From assembly GCA_040383485.1 (NCBI GenBank), contig JBEIDK010000161.1, positions 1 to 7,202 of the forward strand: DNA of 7,202 nt, in the 5' to 3' direction. Positions 1 to 7,010 of this stretch are shown here, piece by piece. Every line of letters begins with the position of its first letter. Within the stretch, counting starts at the first letter, position 1. The translations under genes and the position numbers were made by a program. The notes under the pieces were generated by a model. It had not been told where the DNA came from and did not search any database. It was given only the letters and a program-made list of their open reading frames with translations. Source of the DNA: JBEIDK01 sp040383485. GTDB lineage: Bacteria > Bacteroidota > Bacteroidia > UBA4408.

Positions 1-3000
1 TCCAATCTTTATGCTTAGAAAAATCATCTTTGAATAATGTAAACTGCATGCTACTATCATAATCCTCTAGCATAAATGTTACAAATGGATTTCCGTTTTT
101 TGCCGTTTTAATTTGCACTTGACTCATTATACCTGCAAAATGAAGCTCTTTGTTGACTAGAATTTCTGGATTTTTCAAATCCTCGATGGTAGTATTGCAA
201 AAATTTTCAATTTCAAATTTATAGATGTCTAATGGATGCCCCGATAAGTATAACCCAACTACTTCCTTTTCGTATTTAAGTTGCTCAATTTGTCCCCAAG
301 CTTCGCTTGCAATAATTACTGGTTCTGGGTATGAAACCTCTTCTACTTCGCCGAACATATTTACCTGAGCTGAATTTTTTCCATCTTGTAAACTTTGGCC
401 ATATCGGATTGATTTTTCTATTAAATTATTTTGTTCGCCTATTGGTACATAAAAATATTGAGCACGATGCACATTGGTAAAAGCGTCAAATCCGCCAGCA
501 TAAGCGAGGCTTTCAAGTGCGCGTTTGTTACAAGCCCTTAATGAAACACGCGATGTTAAGTTGAACAAACTCTTGTATGGTCCATTAGCATTTCTTTCAG
601 CAATTATTGCATCGGCAGCTACATCTCCAACTCCTTTTACAGCTCCCAATCCAAAACGTATTTGCCCTTGTTTGTTTACATTAAATAATATAGCACTCTC
701 ATTCACATCAGGACCTAATACTGGTATTCCCATGCTTTTGCATTCATCCATAAAAAAGGTTACCTTCTCGATACTACCAGCGTGATTTAGTACTGCCGAC
801 ATGTATTCGCCGGGGTAATGTGCCTTTAAATAACCCGTTTGAAATGCAACTACTGCATAGCAAGTGCTATGACTTTTGTTGAAAGCATACTGTGCAAAAG
901 CTTCCCAGTCAGTCCAAACCTTTTCTAGTTTAGCTGCATCAAGTCCTTTTGCTATGGCGCCTTCTATAAATTTACTCTTCATTTTATCGAGGGTATACTT
1001 ATCTTTTTTACCCATTGCCTTCCTCAACACATCAGCATCTCCTTTTGTGAAGCCTGCTAATTGTTGACTAAGTAGCATTACTTGTTCTTGATAAACTGTA
1101 ATTCCGTAAGTTGCTTCGAGTTGTTCTTTCATTTCGGGCAAATCGTAAACTACTTCTTCTTTGCCGTTTTTACGTGCAATGTAGTTAGGTATGTATGCAA
1201 TTGGACCAGGACGATATAAGGCATTCATTGCAATTAAATCGTCAAATTTATCCGGCTTTAAATCGCGCAAGTGCTTCTGCATACCAGCACTTTCAAACTG
1301 AAAAGTACCATTTGTATTTCCTTGTTGGTAGAGTTCAAATGTTTTTAAATCGTCAAGAGGAATATCATCAATATTTATTTCTACACCATGGTTTTGTTTG
1401 ATGAGTGCTAAGGCATCTCTTAATATGGTTAAGGTTTTCAACCCTAAAAAGTCCATTTTAATTACACCTGCATCCTCAATAATTTTACCTTCATATTGTG
1501 TAATGAGTAGGTTAGATTCTTTTGATGTTGAAATTGGTAAAATGTCTGTCAAATCGCTTGGCGCAATAATAATACCTGCTGCATGAATACCAGTGCCTCT
1601 TACGGAGCCTTCTAATATTAATGCTTCGCGAATAACAGTTGCTTGTAAATCATTTCCAGCAGCTATTTCTCGTAACTTTTTTATGTTGTCAATGTCTTCT
1701 TGTTGATAGTCTTCCTTCTCTTTTAAACTGTCTTTTCCTTCTAAAGGTGCATTGATAACGCGGTTTAAATTTGTGCCTGGTTTGTCAGGAACTAATTTTG
1801 CTAACATGTTACTTTCTGCCAACGGTAAATCCATTACGCGTGCTACATCCTTTATACTACTTTTAGCAGCCATAGTGCCATAGGTAACAATTTGTGCTAC
1901 CTGATTTTTGCCATATTTTTCAACCACATAATCAATTACTTTTTGACGGCCTACGTCATCAAAATCTGTATCAATATCGGGCATTGATTTACGGTCGGGA
2001 TTTAAGAAACGCTCAAAAAGCAAACTATATTTGATAGGGTCAATATTTGTAATCCCAATACAATAAGCAACAGCCGAACCAGCTGCAGAGCCTCTTCCTG
2101 GGCCAACGAACACGCCAATTTCTTTTCCGTGATTAATAAAATCTTGCACAATTAAAAAGTAGCCTGCAAACCCCATTGTCTTAATCGTGAACAACTCAAA
2201 GTCCAAACGTTCTTGCACTTCTTGGGTAATTTCTACATATCTTTTTTTAGCTCCTTCATAGGTTATGTGTTTCAAAAAATCATCTTGCGAATCATAACCA
2301 GCAGGAATTTGATAATGCGGAAGCATAATGTCCTGCTTTAGTTTCAGGGGTTCAATCTTGCCTACAATTTCATTGGTGTTGTCAATGCTTTGCGGCACAT
2401 CGTTAAATAGCAAAGACATTTCTTCGGTAGTTTTAAAATAAAACTCATCGTTGTAAAATCCGAAACGTGTGCCTTTGCGCACTGCCTCATCATCGTCATC
2501 ATTAAATTTTGGAGTCGATTGTTTTTCGCCAGTATTTATGCACAACAATATATCATGCGCATTACTGTCAGCCCTTTCGGTGTAATGGCTATCATTACTT
2601 GCAATAACCTTTACATTGTATTTTTCGGCCCATCGTAAAAGCACAGCGTTAACCTTGTTCTGTTCTGGTATTTTATGCCTTTGAATTTCTATGTAATAAT
2701 CTTCTCCAAATAAATCAAGCCACCATTTAAATTCTATTTCCCCTTCCGCTTCTCCTTTTTTCAGAATGGTTTGTGGTACCGACGCTCCCAAGCAACATGT
2801 AGTTGCAATAAGGCCTTCGTGGTGTTTTAAAATAAGTTCCTTGTCTATTCGAGGATATTTTCCATACATGCCTTCAATGTAGCCAAGCGAACACATTTTT
2901 ACTAAGTTTTTGTAGCCAATTGCATTTTTGGCTAAGAAGAGTTGATGCCTTCTAACGTCTTTATTGTCTTTTGTAAACGATACTTTATGCCTATTTTCTA

Positions 3001-3229
3001 CCACATAAAATTCGCAACCAACTATTGGTTTAATGGTATTGGGATTTTCGGGAGTATTATATTTTCCAGCTTCGGCAACAAACTTAAATGCGCCAAACAT
3101 ATTGCCATGGTCAGTAATGGCAAGTGCTGGCATATTATTTTTTATTGCTTTTTTATATAATGATGATATGCTTGCAGCACCATCTAATAGCGAAAACTGG
3201 GTGTGTACGTGTAAATGTGAAAATTGCAT
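1..3229 (-). CDS. dnaE: DNA polymerase III subunit alpha, 3'-truncated by the window edge
   Basis: This is the catalytic subunit of the replicative DNA polymerase. I translated stretches along the whole minus frame by hand and saw no stop, frameshift or intein in them. The N-terminal PHP domain opens with HLHVHTQFSLLDG (residues 5-17) and continues with TDHG (39-42), GCE (71-73) and NDSH (212-215). The polymerase palm has GPGRGS (376-381) and PDIDTDF (417-423), where D418 and D420 match the first two catalytic aspartates. The third is D593 in KMDFLGLKTL. Further on are FNKSHS (783-788), SGHPLD (about 996-1001) and the start of an OB-fold (from about 1028), in which the window ends. Judging from the family, roughly the last hundred or more residues are missing. 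The ATG at 3227-3229 is chosen because the PHP motif starts right after it, and I saw no in-frame ATG in the nearest upstream codons. It is divergent from the NeuB-like gene. Confidence 0.97.
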   Translation of the reverse strand, partial: MQFSHLHVHTQFSLLDGAASISSLYKKAIKNNMPALAITDHGNMFGAFKFVAEAGKYNTPENPNTIKPIVGCEFYVVENRHKVSFTKDNKDVRRHQLFLAKNAIGYKNLVKMCSLGYIEGMYGKYPRIDKELILKHHEGLIATTCCLGASVPQTILKKGEAEGEIEFKWWLDLFGEDYYIEIQRHKIPEQNKVNAVLLRWAEKYNVKVIASNDSHYTERADSNAHDILLCINTGEKQSTPKFNDDDDEAVRKGTRFGFYNDEFYFKTTEEMSLLFNDVPQSIDNTNEIVGKIEPLKLKQDIMLPHYQIPAGYDSQDDFLKHITYEGAKKRYVEITQEVQERLDFELFTIKTMGFAGYFLIVQDFINHGKEIGVFVGPGRGSAAGSAVAYCIGITNIDPIKYSLLFERFLNPDRKSMPDIDTDFDDVGRQKVIDYVVEKYGKNQVAQIVTYGTMAAKSSIKDVARVMDLPLAESNMLAKLVPDKPGTNLNRVINAPLEGKDSLKEKEDYQQEDIDNIKKLREIAAGNDLQATVIREALILEGSVRGTGIHAAGIIIAPSDLTDILPISTSKESNLLITQYEGKIIEDAGVIKMDFLGLKTLTILRDALALIKQNHGVEINIDDIPLDDLKTFELYQQGNTNGTFQFESAGMQKHLRDLKPDKFDDLIAMNALYRPGPIAYIPNYIARKNGKEEVVYDLPEMKEQLEATYGITVYQEQVMLLSQQLAGFTKGDADVLRKAMGKKDKYTLDKMKSKFIEGAIAKGLDAAKLEKVWTDWEAFAQYAFNKSHSTCYAVVAFQTGYLKAHYPGEYMSAVLNHAGSIEKVTFFMDECKSMGIPVLGPDVNESAILFNVNKQGQIRFGLGAVKGVGDVAADAIIAERNANGPYKSLFNLTSRVSLRACNKRALESLAYAGGFDAFTNVHRAQYFYVPIGEQNNLIEKSIRYGQSLQDGKNSAQVNMFGEVEEVSYPEPVIIASEAWGQIEQLKYEKEVVGLYLSGHPLDIYKFEIENFCNTTIEDLKNPEILVNKELHFAGIMSQVQIKTAKNGNPFVTFMLEDYDSSMQFTLFKDDFSKHKDW

Positions 3230-3404
3230 TGAATGCCAAGTTTGGAATGTAAAAATGCAATTTGTCTCGGCTAAGCAGAGATTTATTTTAGATAAGTTTT
3301 CAACAAAAAATTAAGGGTTTGACTTTTAAGAGTTTGTAAATTTTTTTTGAATAAAATTGCAGACTATAATTTGATGTATTTAATTTTATTAAGTATCATT
3401 GAAA
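3230..3404. other. Divergent intergenic spacer between dnaE and the NeuB-like gene
   Basis: This AT-rich spacer of 175 bp must hold the start signals for both divergent genes. It contains a candidate promoter for the plus-strand gene (listed separately). It also contains an imperfect 17-bp dyad at 3265-3281, TCTCgGCTaAGCaGAGA, with 7 of 8 arm positions paired, 36 bp upstream of the dnaE start. I found no convincing promoter for dnaE and no Shine-Dalgarno site for either gene. Confidence 0.6.
3347..3373 (+). promoter_or_regulatory. Candidate promoter for the NeuB-like gene
   Basis: TATAATTTG at 3365-3373 combines a perfect TATAAT hexamer with the trailing TTTG of the Bacteroidota -7 element (consensus TAnnTTTG), although it has three bases between TA and TTTG instead of two. 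A TTG at 3347-3349 could act as the upstream element, but its 15-bp distance is shorter than usual. Transcription would begin about 20-30 bases before the ATG at 3405. The call rests on pattern matching alone. Confidence 0.35.
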
Positions 3405-4457
3405 ATGAACTTGACAAATTTTTTAAATAGCTACGATTCTAATATATTAATAAAGCCATTTATTATAGCCGAAGCTGGTGTAAACCACGAAGGCAAAATA
3501 GAGCTTGCAAAACGACTTATTGATGAGGCTGCCGAAGGTGGAGCGCATGCTATAAAATTTCAAACGTATAAAGCTGAGACCATAGCAAGTAAAAATTCTC
3601 CGTATTATTGGGACATTACAAAAGAACCTACCCTTAGTCAATTTGAACTATTTAAAAAATACGATTCCTTTTGGAAGAAAGAGTATGAAGAGTTGAAAGT
3701 TTATTGCGACAAGGCTGGTATTGAGTTCATGAGTACTGCATTTGATATAGAGAGTGCCAAGTTTCTAAATGATTTAATGTCGGTATATAAAATATCATCT
3801 TCTGATATTACCAATACTCCATTTATTGAATACCAGTGCAGTTTTGGTAAACCAATTATTCTCTCTACGGGTGCATCTTATTTATGGGAAATTCAAGAGG
3901 CGGTAGAAACCATTGAAAGGTTCGGAAATAAACTGTGTTTAATGCATTGCGTTTTAAATTACCCTACAGCAAATGAAAATGCAAACCTTGGGATGATTAG
4001 GGATTTAATGAAGCGTTTTCCTGATGTAATACCCGGATACTCTGACCATACATTACCCAATAAAATGGAAACTTGTAAAACGGCTATTATTTTAGGTGCG
4101 GCAGTTATTGAAAAACATTTTACATTCGATAAAACCTTGCCTGGCAACGACCACTATCACGCAATGGATAAAAATGATTTGAAGTATTTTAATGGTTCTA
4201 TAGATGAGTTATTTAAGTTGTTAGGAACCTTTAAAATAACAGCATTGCATAATGAAGATGTAGCAAGAAAAAATGCCCGTAGGAGTTTAGTAGCCATAAA
4301 AAGAATTGCAAAAGGAGAGGAAGTAACCAAGGAACATGTAACTTGGAAGAGGCCAGCAACGGGTATTGCACCTAATAAGCTAAATGAACTTATTGGAAAA
4401 AAAGCGCTAGTAGAAATTATAGAAGATGAGGTTTTGCAGTGGAATATGTTTAGCTAG
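3405..4457 (+). CDS. N-acetylneuraminate synthase family protein (NeuB/SpsE-like)
   Basis: Family members condense phosphoenolpyruvate with an N-acetylated hexosamine to give a nine-carbon nonulosonic acid (sialic, legionaminic or pseudaminic) for cell-surface glycans. The 350 residues match the usual length. A TIM-barrel domain (about 18-270) begins IIAEAGVNHEG with E23 and carries SDHT with H215 and EKHFTFD with H238, matching the Mn-binding histidines of NeuB. A C-terminal SAF (antifreeze-like) domain (about 290-348) has RRSLVAIKRIAKGE and KRPATGI. R316 aligns with the arginine that reaches the sugar in characterised NeuB. The usual GPDH loop reads GNDHYHAMD here, so the substrate may differ. 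No NeuA, NeuC or other pathway gene is in view, and a specific symbol is not justified. I prefer the ATG at 3405; an in-frame TTG at 3399 would add two residues. The gene ends 2 bp from the rnc stop. Confidence 0.9.
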   Translation: MNLTNFLNSYDSNILIKPFIIAEAGVNHEGKIELAKRLIDEAAEGGAHAIKFQTYKAETIASKNSPYYWDITKEPTLSQFELFKKYDSFWKKEYEELKVYCDKAGIEFMSTAFDIESAKFLNDLMSVYKISSSDITNTPFIEYQCSFGKPIILSTGASYLWEIQEAVETIERFGNKLCLMHCVLNYPTANENANLGMIRDLMKRFPDVIPGYSDHTLPNKMETCKTAIILGAAVIEKHFTFDKTLPGNDHYHAMDKNDLKYFNGSIDELFKLLGTFKITALHNEDVARKNARRSLVAIKRIAKGEEVTKEHVTWKRPATGIAPNKLNELIGKKALVEIIEDEVLQWNMFS

Positions 4458-4459
4458 TC

Positions 4460-5197
4460 TTAAGCTTCATTGGTTTCGGACAAACTATTGAAAAACGCTT
4501 CGGCAGCGGCCTGTTCGGCAGTTTTTTTATTTTTACCTTTTCCTGTTGTTAGGGCTTCGTTATCAATAAACAATTGCACATCATAATATTTATCGAAACC
4601 TTTTCCATGCTCTGCAATTACCCTATAATCAAATTTCTTTTTACGTCCCTGAGTCCATTCTACCAGTTGGCTCTTAAAGTCTTTGTCAGTTGTTTCTAAC
4701 GAATCTAAATCAATATGATTTTTGATGATTTTATGAATGATGAATTCTTTACAAACTTCATACCCCCTGTCTAAATAAATAGCACCAATAAAGGCCTCTA
4801 ATGCATCGCCATTCATTGACTTTGCAGTATGTTTGTGATGGAAGTGATAATCAACCATATCGCCTAGTCCGAACTTCAAAGAAATTTTATTCAAATTATC
4901 TCGGCTAACAATTCGTGAGCGCATTTTGGTTAAAAAACCCTCGTCTTTATAGGGAAATTTTTTATACAAAAACTCTGCAATTACGCCACCTAGTATGGCA
5001 TCGCCTAAAAACTCTAAGCGTTCATTACTATCATAAACACCTTGTTTAATCTCGGCTGAGGCAGTTTTGTGGGTGAGAGCTACCCTATACAAACGCAAGT
5101 TGTGGGGGTAAAAACCTGTAATGTTTTTTAGTGAGGCAATTAGCCCCTTATCCGAAGAAAAGTATAGTTTAAGAAATGTTTTTAAGCCAGCTATCAT
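4460..5197 (-). CDS. rnc: Ribonuclease III
   Basis: This cytoplasmic endonuclease cuts double-stranded RNA and takes part in rRNA maturation and mRNA turnover. The 245-residue protein has an N-terminal RNase III domain with the signature NERLEFLGD at 58-66. E59, E62 and D66 correspond to E. coli E38, E41 and D45. D131 and E134 in GDALEAFIGAIYLD supply the second acidic pair. A double-stranded-RNA-binding domain follows (about 173-240), ending in the typical GKNKKTAEQAAAEAFF helix. The N-terminus is about 20 residues longer than in E. coli. The start at 5195-5197 lies 3 bp after the fabF stop codon, so the two are probably co-transcribed and may be translationally coupled. The C-terminus meets the convergent NeuB-like gene, leaving no spacer for a terminator. 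Confidence 0.97.
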   Translation of the reverse strand: MIAGLKTFLKLYFSSDKGLIASLKNITGFYPHNLRLYRVALTHKTASAEIKQGVYDSNERLEFLGDAILGGVIAEFLYKKFPYKDEGFLTKMRSRIVSRDNLNKISLKFGLGDMVDYHFHHKHTAKSMNGDALEAFIGAIYLDRGYEVCKEFIIHKIIKNHIDLDSLETTDKDFKSQLVEWTQGRKKKFDYRVIAEHGKGFDKYYDVQLFIDNEALTTGKGKNKKTAEQAAAEAFFNSLSETNEA

Positions 5198-5200
5198 GCA

Positions 5201-6454
5201 CTAAGCAGAAAACTTTTTCATGATAACACTCGCATTGTGTCCACCAAATCCAAAAGTATTACTTAATGCTGCTCTTACGGTTCTTTTTTGAGCTTTGTTA
5301 AAGGTAAAATTCAATTTAGGGTCAAAGGCAGGGTCATCGGTAAAATGATTGATGGTAGGAGGTACAATGTCATTTTTAACTGCAAGTATTGCTGCAATAC
5401 CTTCAATTGCACCAGCTGCACCTAGGAGGTGACCTGTCATTGACTTGGTTGAACTAATATTTAAATTATATGCTTGTTCACCAAAAATACCAAGTATGGC
5501 TTTGCTTTCGCTTACATCGCCAAGTGGGGTAGAGGTACCGTGAACATTGATATAATCTATTTCATGTAAATCAATTTCAGCATCGCTGATGGCATTTTTC
5601 ATTACGTTTAAAGCGCCTAACCCTTCTGGGTGAGGAGCAGTAATGTGGTGAGCGTCAGCACTCATACCACCACCAACAATTTCGCAATATATTTTCGCTC
5701 CTCGTGCCAAAGCATGTTCTAATTCTTCAAGGATAATCGCACCACCACCTTCGCCTAGCACAAATCCTTCACGGTCTAAATCGAACGGACGTGATGCTGT
5801 TTGTGGACTATCATTACGGGTACTTAATGCTTGAAGCGCATTGAAACCGCCCATTCCGGCTTGGCTTACAGCAGCCTCTGAACCACCAGTAACAATAATA
5901 TCTGCCTTGCCTAATCGTATATAATTAAATGAATCAATCATGGCATTTGTTGATGATGCACATGCAGAAACACAAGTAAAGTTCGGTCCTCTAAAGCCAT
6001 GCTTGATGCTTATTTGCCCTGAAGCAATATCGGCAATCATTTTAGGTATAAAAAAAGGATTGAAACGCGGAGTACCATCTCCTTTAAAAAATTCTTCACA
6101 TTCATTTTGGAAAGTAATTAACCCCCCAATGCCTGAACCCCAAATAACACCAACACGGTCAGAGTTATGGTTTTCGGCTGTAATGCCTGCATCGGCAACG
6201 GCTTCATCAGCAACCACCATTGCATACTGTGTGTATAAATCCATTTTACGGGCCTCTTTCTTATCCATAAAATTGGTAACCTCAAAGTTTTTTACCTCAC
6301 AAGCAAAGCGGGTTTTAAACTTAGAAGCATCAAACTTGGTAATAAAATCGGCACCTGAAACACCGTTAAGGAGGGCGTCCCAATATTCTGTAACAGTGTT
6401 CCCGATTGGTGTAAGCGCACCTAAACCTGTAACTACAACTCTTTTTAATTGCAT
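5201..6454 (-). CDS. fabF: 3-oxoacyl-[acyl-carrier-protein] synthase II (KAS II)
   Basis: This condensing enzyme extends acyl chains in type II fatty acid synthesis by joining malonyl-ACP to a growing acyl-ACP. The 417-residue length is typical for FabF. The protein opens with RRVVVTG-like KRVVVTGLGALTPIG (4-18). The nucleophile C165 lies in CVSACASS (161-168). The catalytic histidines are H305 in NVHGTSTP and H342 in MTGHLLGAAG, with K337 in SSTKSMTG. The C-terminal loop GFGGHNAS is at 402-409. All catalytic residues are present, so this is not a chain-length-factor-like inactive paralogue. It lies downstream of acpP, its carrier protein, and 3 bp upstream of rnc. Only about 20 bp separate its ATG from the end of a terminator-like hairpin, so it probably depends on read-through from acpP or on a promoter overlapping the end of acpP. 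No Shine-Dalgarno site is visible. Confidence 0.97.
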   Translation of the reverse strand: MQLKRVVVTGLGALTPIGNTVTEYWDALLNGVSGADFITKFDASKFKTRFACEVKNFEVTNFMDKKEARKMDLYTQYAMVVADEAVADAGITAENHNSDRVGVIWGSGIGGLITFQNECEEFFKGDGTPRFNPFFIPKMIADIASGQISIKHGFRGPNFTCVSACASSTNAMIDSFNYIRLGKADIIVTGGSEAAVSQAGMGGFNALQALSTRNDSPQTASRPFDLDREGFVLGEGGGAIILEELEHALARGAKIYCEIVGGGMSADAHHITAPHPEGLGALNVMKNAISDAEIDLHEIDYINVHGTSTPLGDVSESKAILGIFGEQAYNLNISSTKSMTGHLLGAAGAIEGIAAILAVKNDIVPPTINHFTDDPAFDPKLNFTFNKAQKRTVRAALSNTFGFGGHNASVIMKKFSA

Positions 6455-6474
6455 GGTAAAATGTTTGATTGGTA

Positions 6475-6516
6475 AAAATAAAAAAATCCCCTATGCTGCA
6501 AAACAGATAGGGGATT
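6475..6516 (-). terminator. Intrinsic-terminator-like hairpin between acpP and fabF
   Basis: The arms AATCCCCTAT (6485-6494) and ATAGGGGATT (6507-6516) are perfect 10-bp inverse complements. The 12-base loop region can extend the stem by CTG/CAG (6496-6498 with 6504-6506) past one bulged base. Read on the minus strand, the stem is followed directly by seven T, one A and then more T, the standard layout of a Rho-independent terminator. It starts 13 bases after the acpP stop codon. It would end most acpP transcripts and lower fabF-rnc transcription. On the plus strand the T-run is weaker and offset, so the minus orientation is preferred. Confidence 0.8.
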
Positions 6517-6529
6517 AACTTTTTAAAGA

Positions 6530-6766
6530 TTACTTAACGTTCGATTCGATGTAAGTAACAGCCTGACCCACAGTTTGAATGTTTTCAGCCTGGTCATCAG
6601 GAATAGCAATGTTAAATTCTTTTTCAAATTCCATGATTAGCTCTACGGTGTCTAATGAATCGGCACCTAAATCATTCGTGAAACTAGCTTCTTGGGTAAC
6701 TTCTTTTTCATCTACCCCTAGCTTATCAACAATGATAGCTTTTACACGTGAAGTAATGTCTGACAT
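6530..6766 (-). CDS. acpP: Acyl carrier protein
   Basis: This small acidic protein holds growing fatty acyl chains on a 4'-phosphopantetheine arm and passes them between the fatty acid synthesis enzymes in the cytoplasm. The 78-residue length is standard. The phosphopantetheine attachment serine is S37 in LGADSLDTVELIMEFE (33-48), and helix III follows with FNIAIPDDQAE. The start at 6764-6766 is preceded by a purine-rich AAAAAGAAA stretch rather than a true Shine-Dalgarno site. The gene lies just upstream of fabF on the same strand and is followed by a strong hairpin terminator, which fits the high expression this protein usually needs. A carrier protein of a polyketide or aryl polyene cluster is unlikely, given the canonical sequence and the fabF-rnc context. 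Confidence 0.97.
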   Translation of the reverse strand: MSDITSRVKAIIVDKLGVDEKEVTQEASFTNDLGADSLDTVELIMEFEKEFNIAIPDDQAENIQTVGQAVTYIESNVK

Positions 6767-6872
6767 TTTCTTTTTAATTTGGTTAATATTATTATTTATT
6801 GATGCAAATAAAACAAAATTCTTTTACACAATACAAAATCATATAAAATAGTTATTAGCATAGTGTTGAAAA
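6767..6872. other. AT-rich upstream region of acpP
   Basis: This stretch precedes acpP and contains the candidate promoter. I see no gene in it. Its outer end includes one copy (6861-6873) of a 13-bp sequence, TAGTGTTGAAAAT, that recurs at 7156-7168 beyond the heptamer array. Confidence 0.5.
6805..6837 (-). promoter_or_regulatory. Candidate promoter for acpP
   Basis: On the minus strand TTTG (6834-6837) is followed after 21 bases by TTTATTTG (6805-6812), one mismatch from the Bacteroidota TAnnTTTG element. The spacing is close to that reported for this promoter class. Transcription would start near 6798 and leave a leader of about 30 bases. The region is very AT-rich, so a chance match is quite possible. 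Confidence 0.3.
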
Positions 6873-7010
6873 TTAGTTCTTCGTTCTTAGTTTTAAGTTC
6901 TTAGTTTTAAGTTCTTAGTTTTTTAGTTAATTAGTTCTTAGTTTTAAGTTCTTAGTTTTAAGTTTATTAGTTTTAAGTTTATTAGTTCTTAGTTTTTTAG
7001 TTTTAAGTTT
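6873..7010 (+). repeat. Degenerate heptamer tandem array (TWAGTTY)
   Basis: About 19 head-to-tail units of a 7-base motif, mostly TTAGTTC, TTAGTTT, TAAGTTC or TAAGTTT, run in one direction. Pairs of heptamers form a 14-base unit TTAGTTTTAAGTTY. It occurs six times, at 6887, 6901 and 6938 (ending in C) and at 6952, 6967 and 6997 (ending in T). Single extra bases (6966, 6981, 6996) and one 9-base unit (6922-6930) break the phase. The plus strand has almost no C. Stops appear constantly in the frames read, so it is not coding. The function is unknown; replication slippage is the simplest origin. Confidence 0.9.

Noticed and set aside
1..3229. Intein or frameshift in dnaE
   Set aside because: The motifs from PHP through palm, FNKSHS, SGHPLD and OB-fold follow in order at normal spacing in one frame.
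525..3314. Plus-strand open frames of 62-93 codons (for example 525-785, 876-1067, 1195-1401, 3033-3314)
   Set aside because: Almost entirely antisense to the dnaE frame, which carries the full set of polymerase motifs; none resembles a protein family.
3447..4147. Minus-strand frames inside the NeuB-like gene (3447-3641 and 3959-4147)
   Set aside because: Shadows of a well-supported plus-strand gene with conserved catalytic residues.
5940..6518. Plus-strand open frame of 192 codons
   Set aside because: It lies antisense to the 5' half of fabF and runs into the acpP-fabF terminator hairpin. Its length is a by-product of fabF codon use and no domain is recognisable.
5201..6766. Secondary-metabolite (polyketide or aryl polyene) cluster suggested by a KAS plus carrier protein pair
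   Set aside because: The proteins are canonical FabF and AcpP and are linked to rnc, the usual housekeeping context.
6579..6851. Plus-strand open frame of 90 codons
   Set aside because: Antisense to acpP, a gene with clear family motifs.
6873..7010. CRISPR array
   Set aside because: The units are 7-14 bases, directly adjacent, with no unique spacers of 25-40 bases and no cas genes in view.
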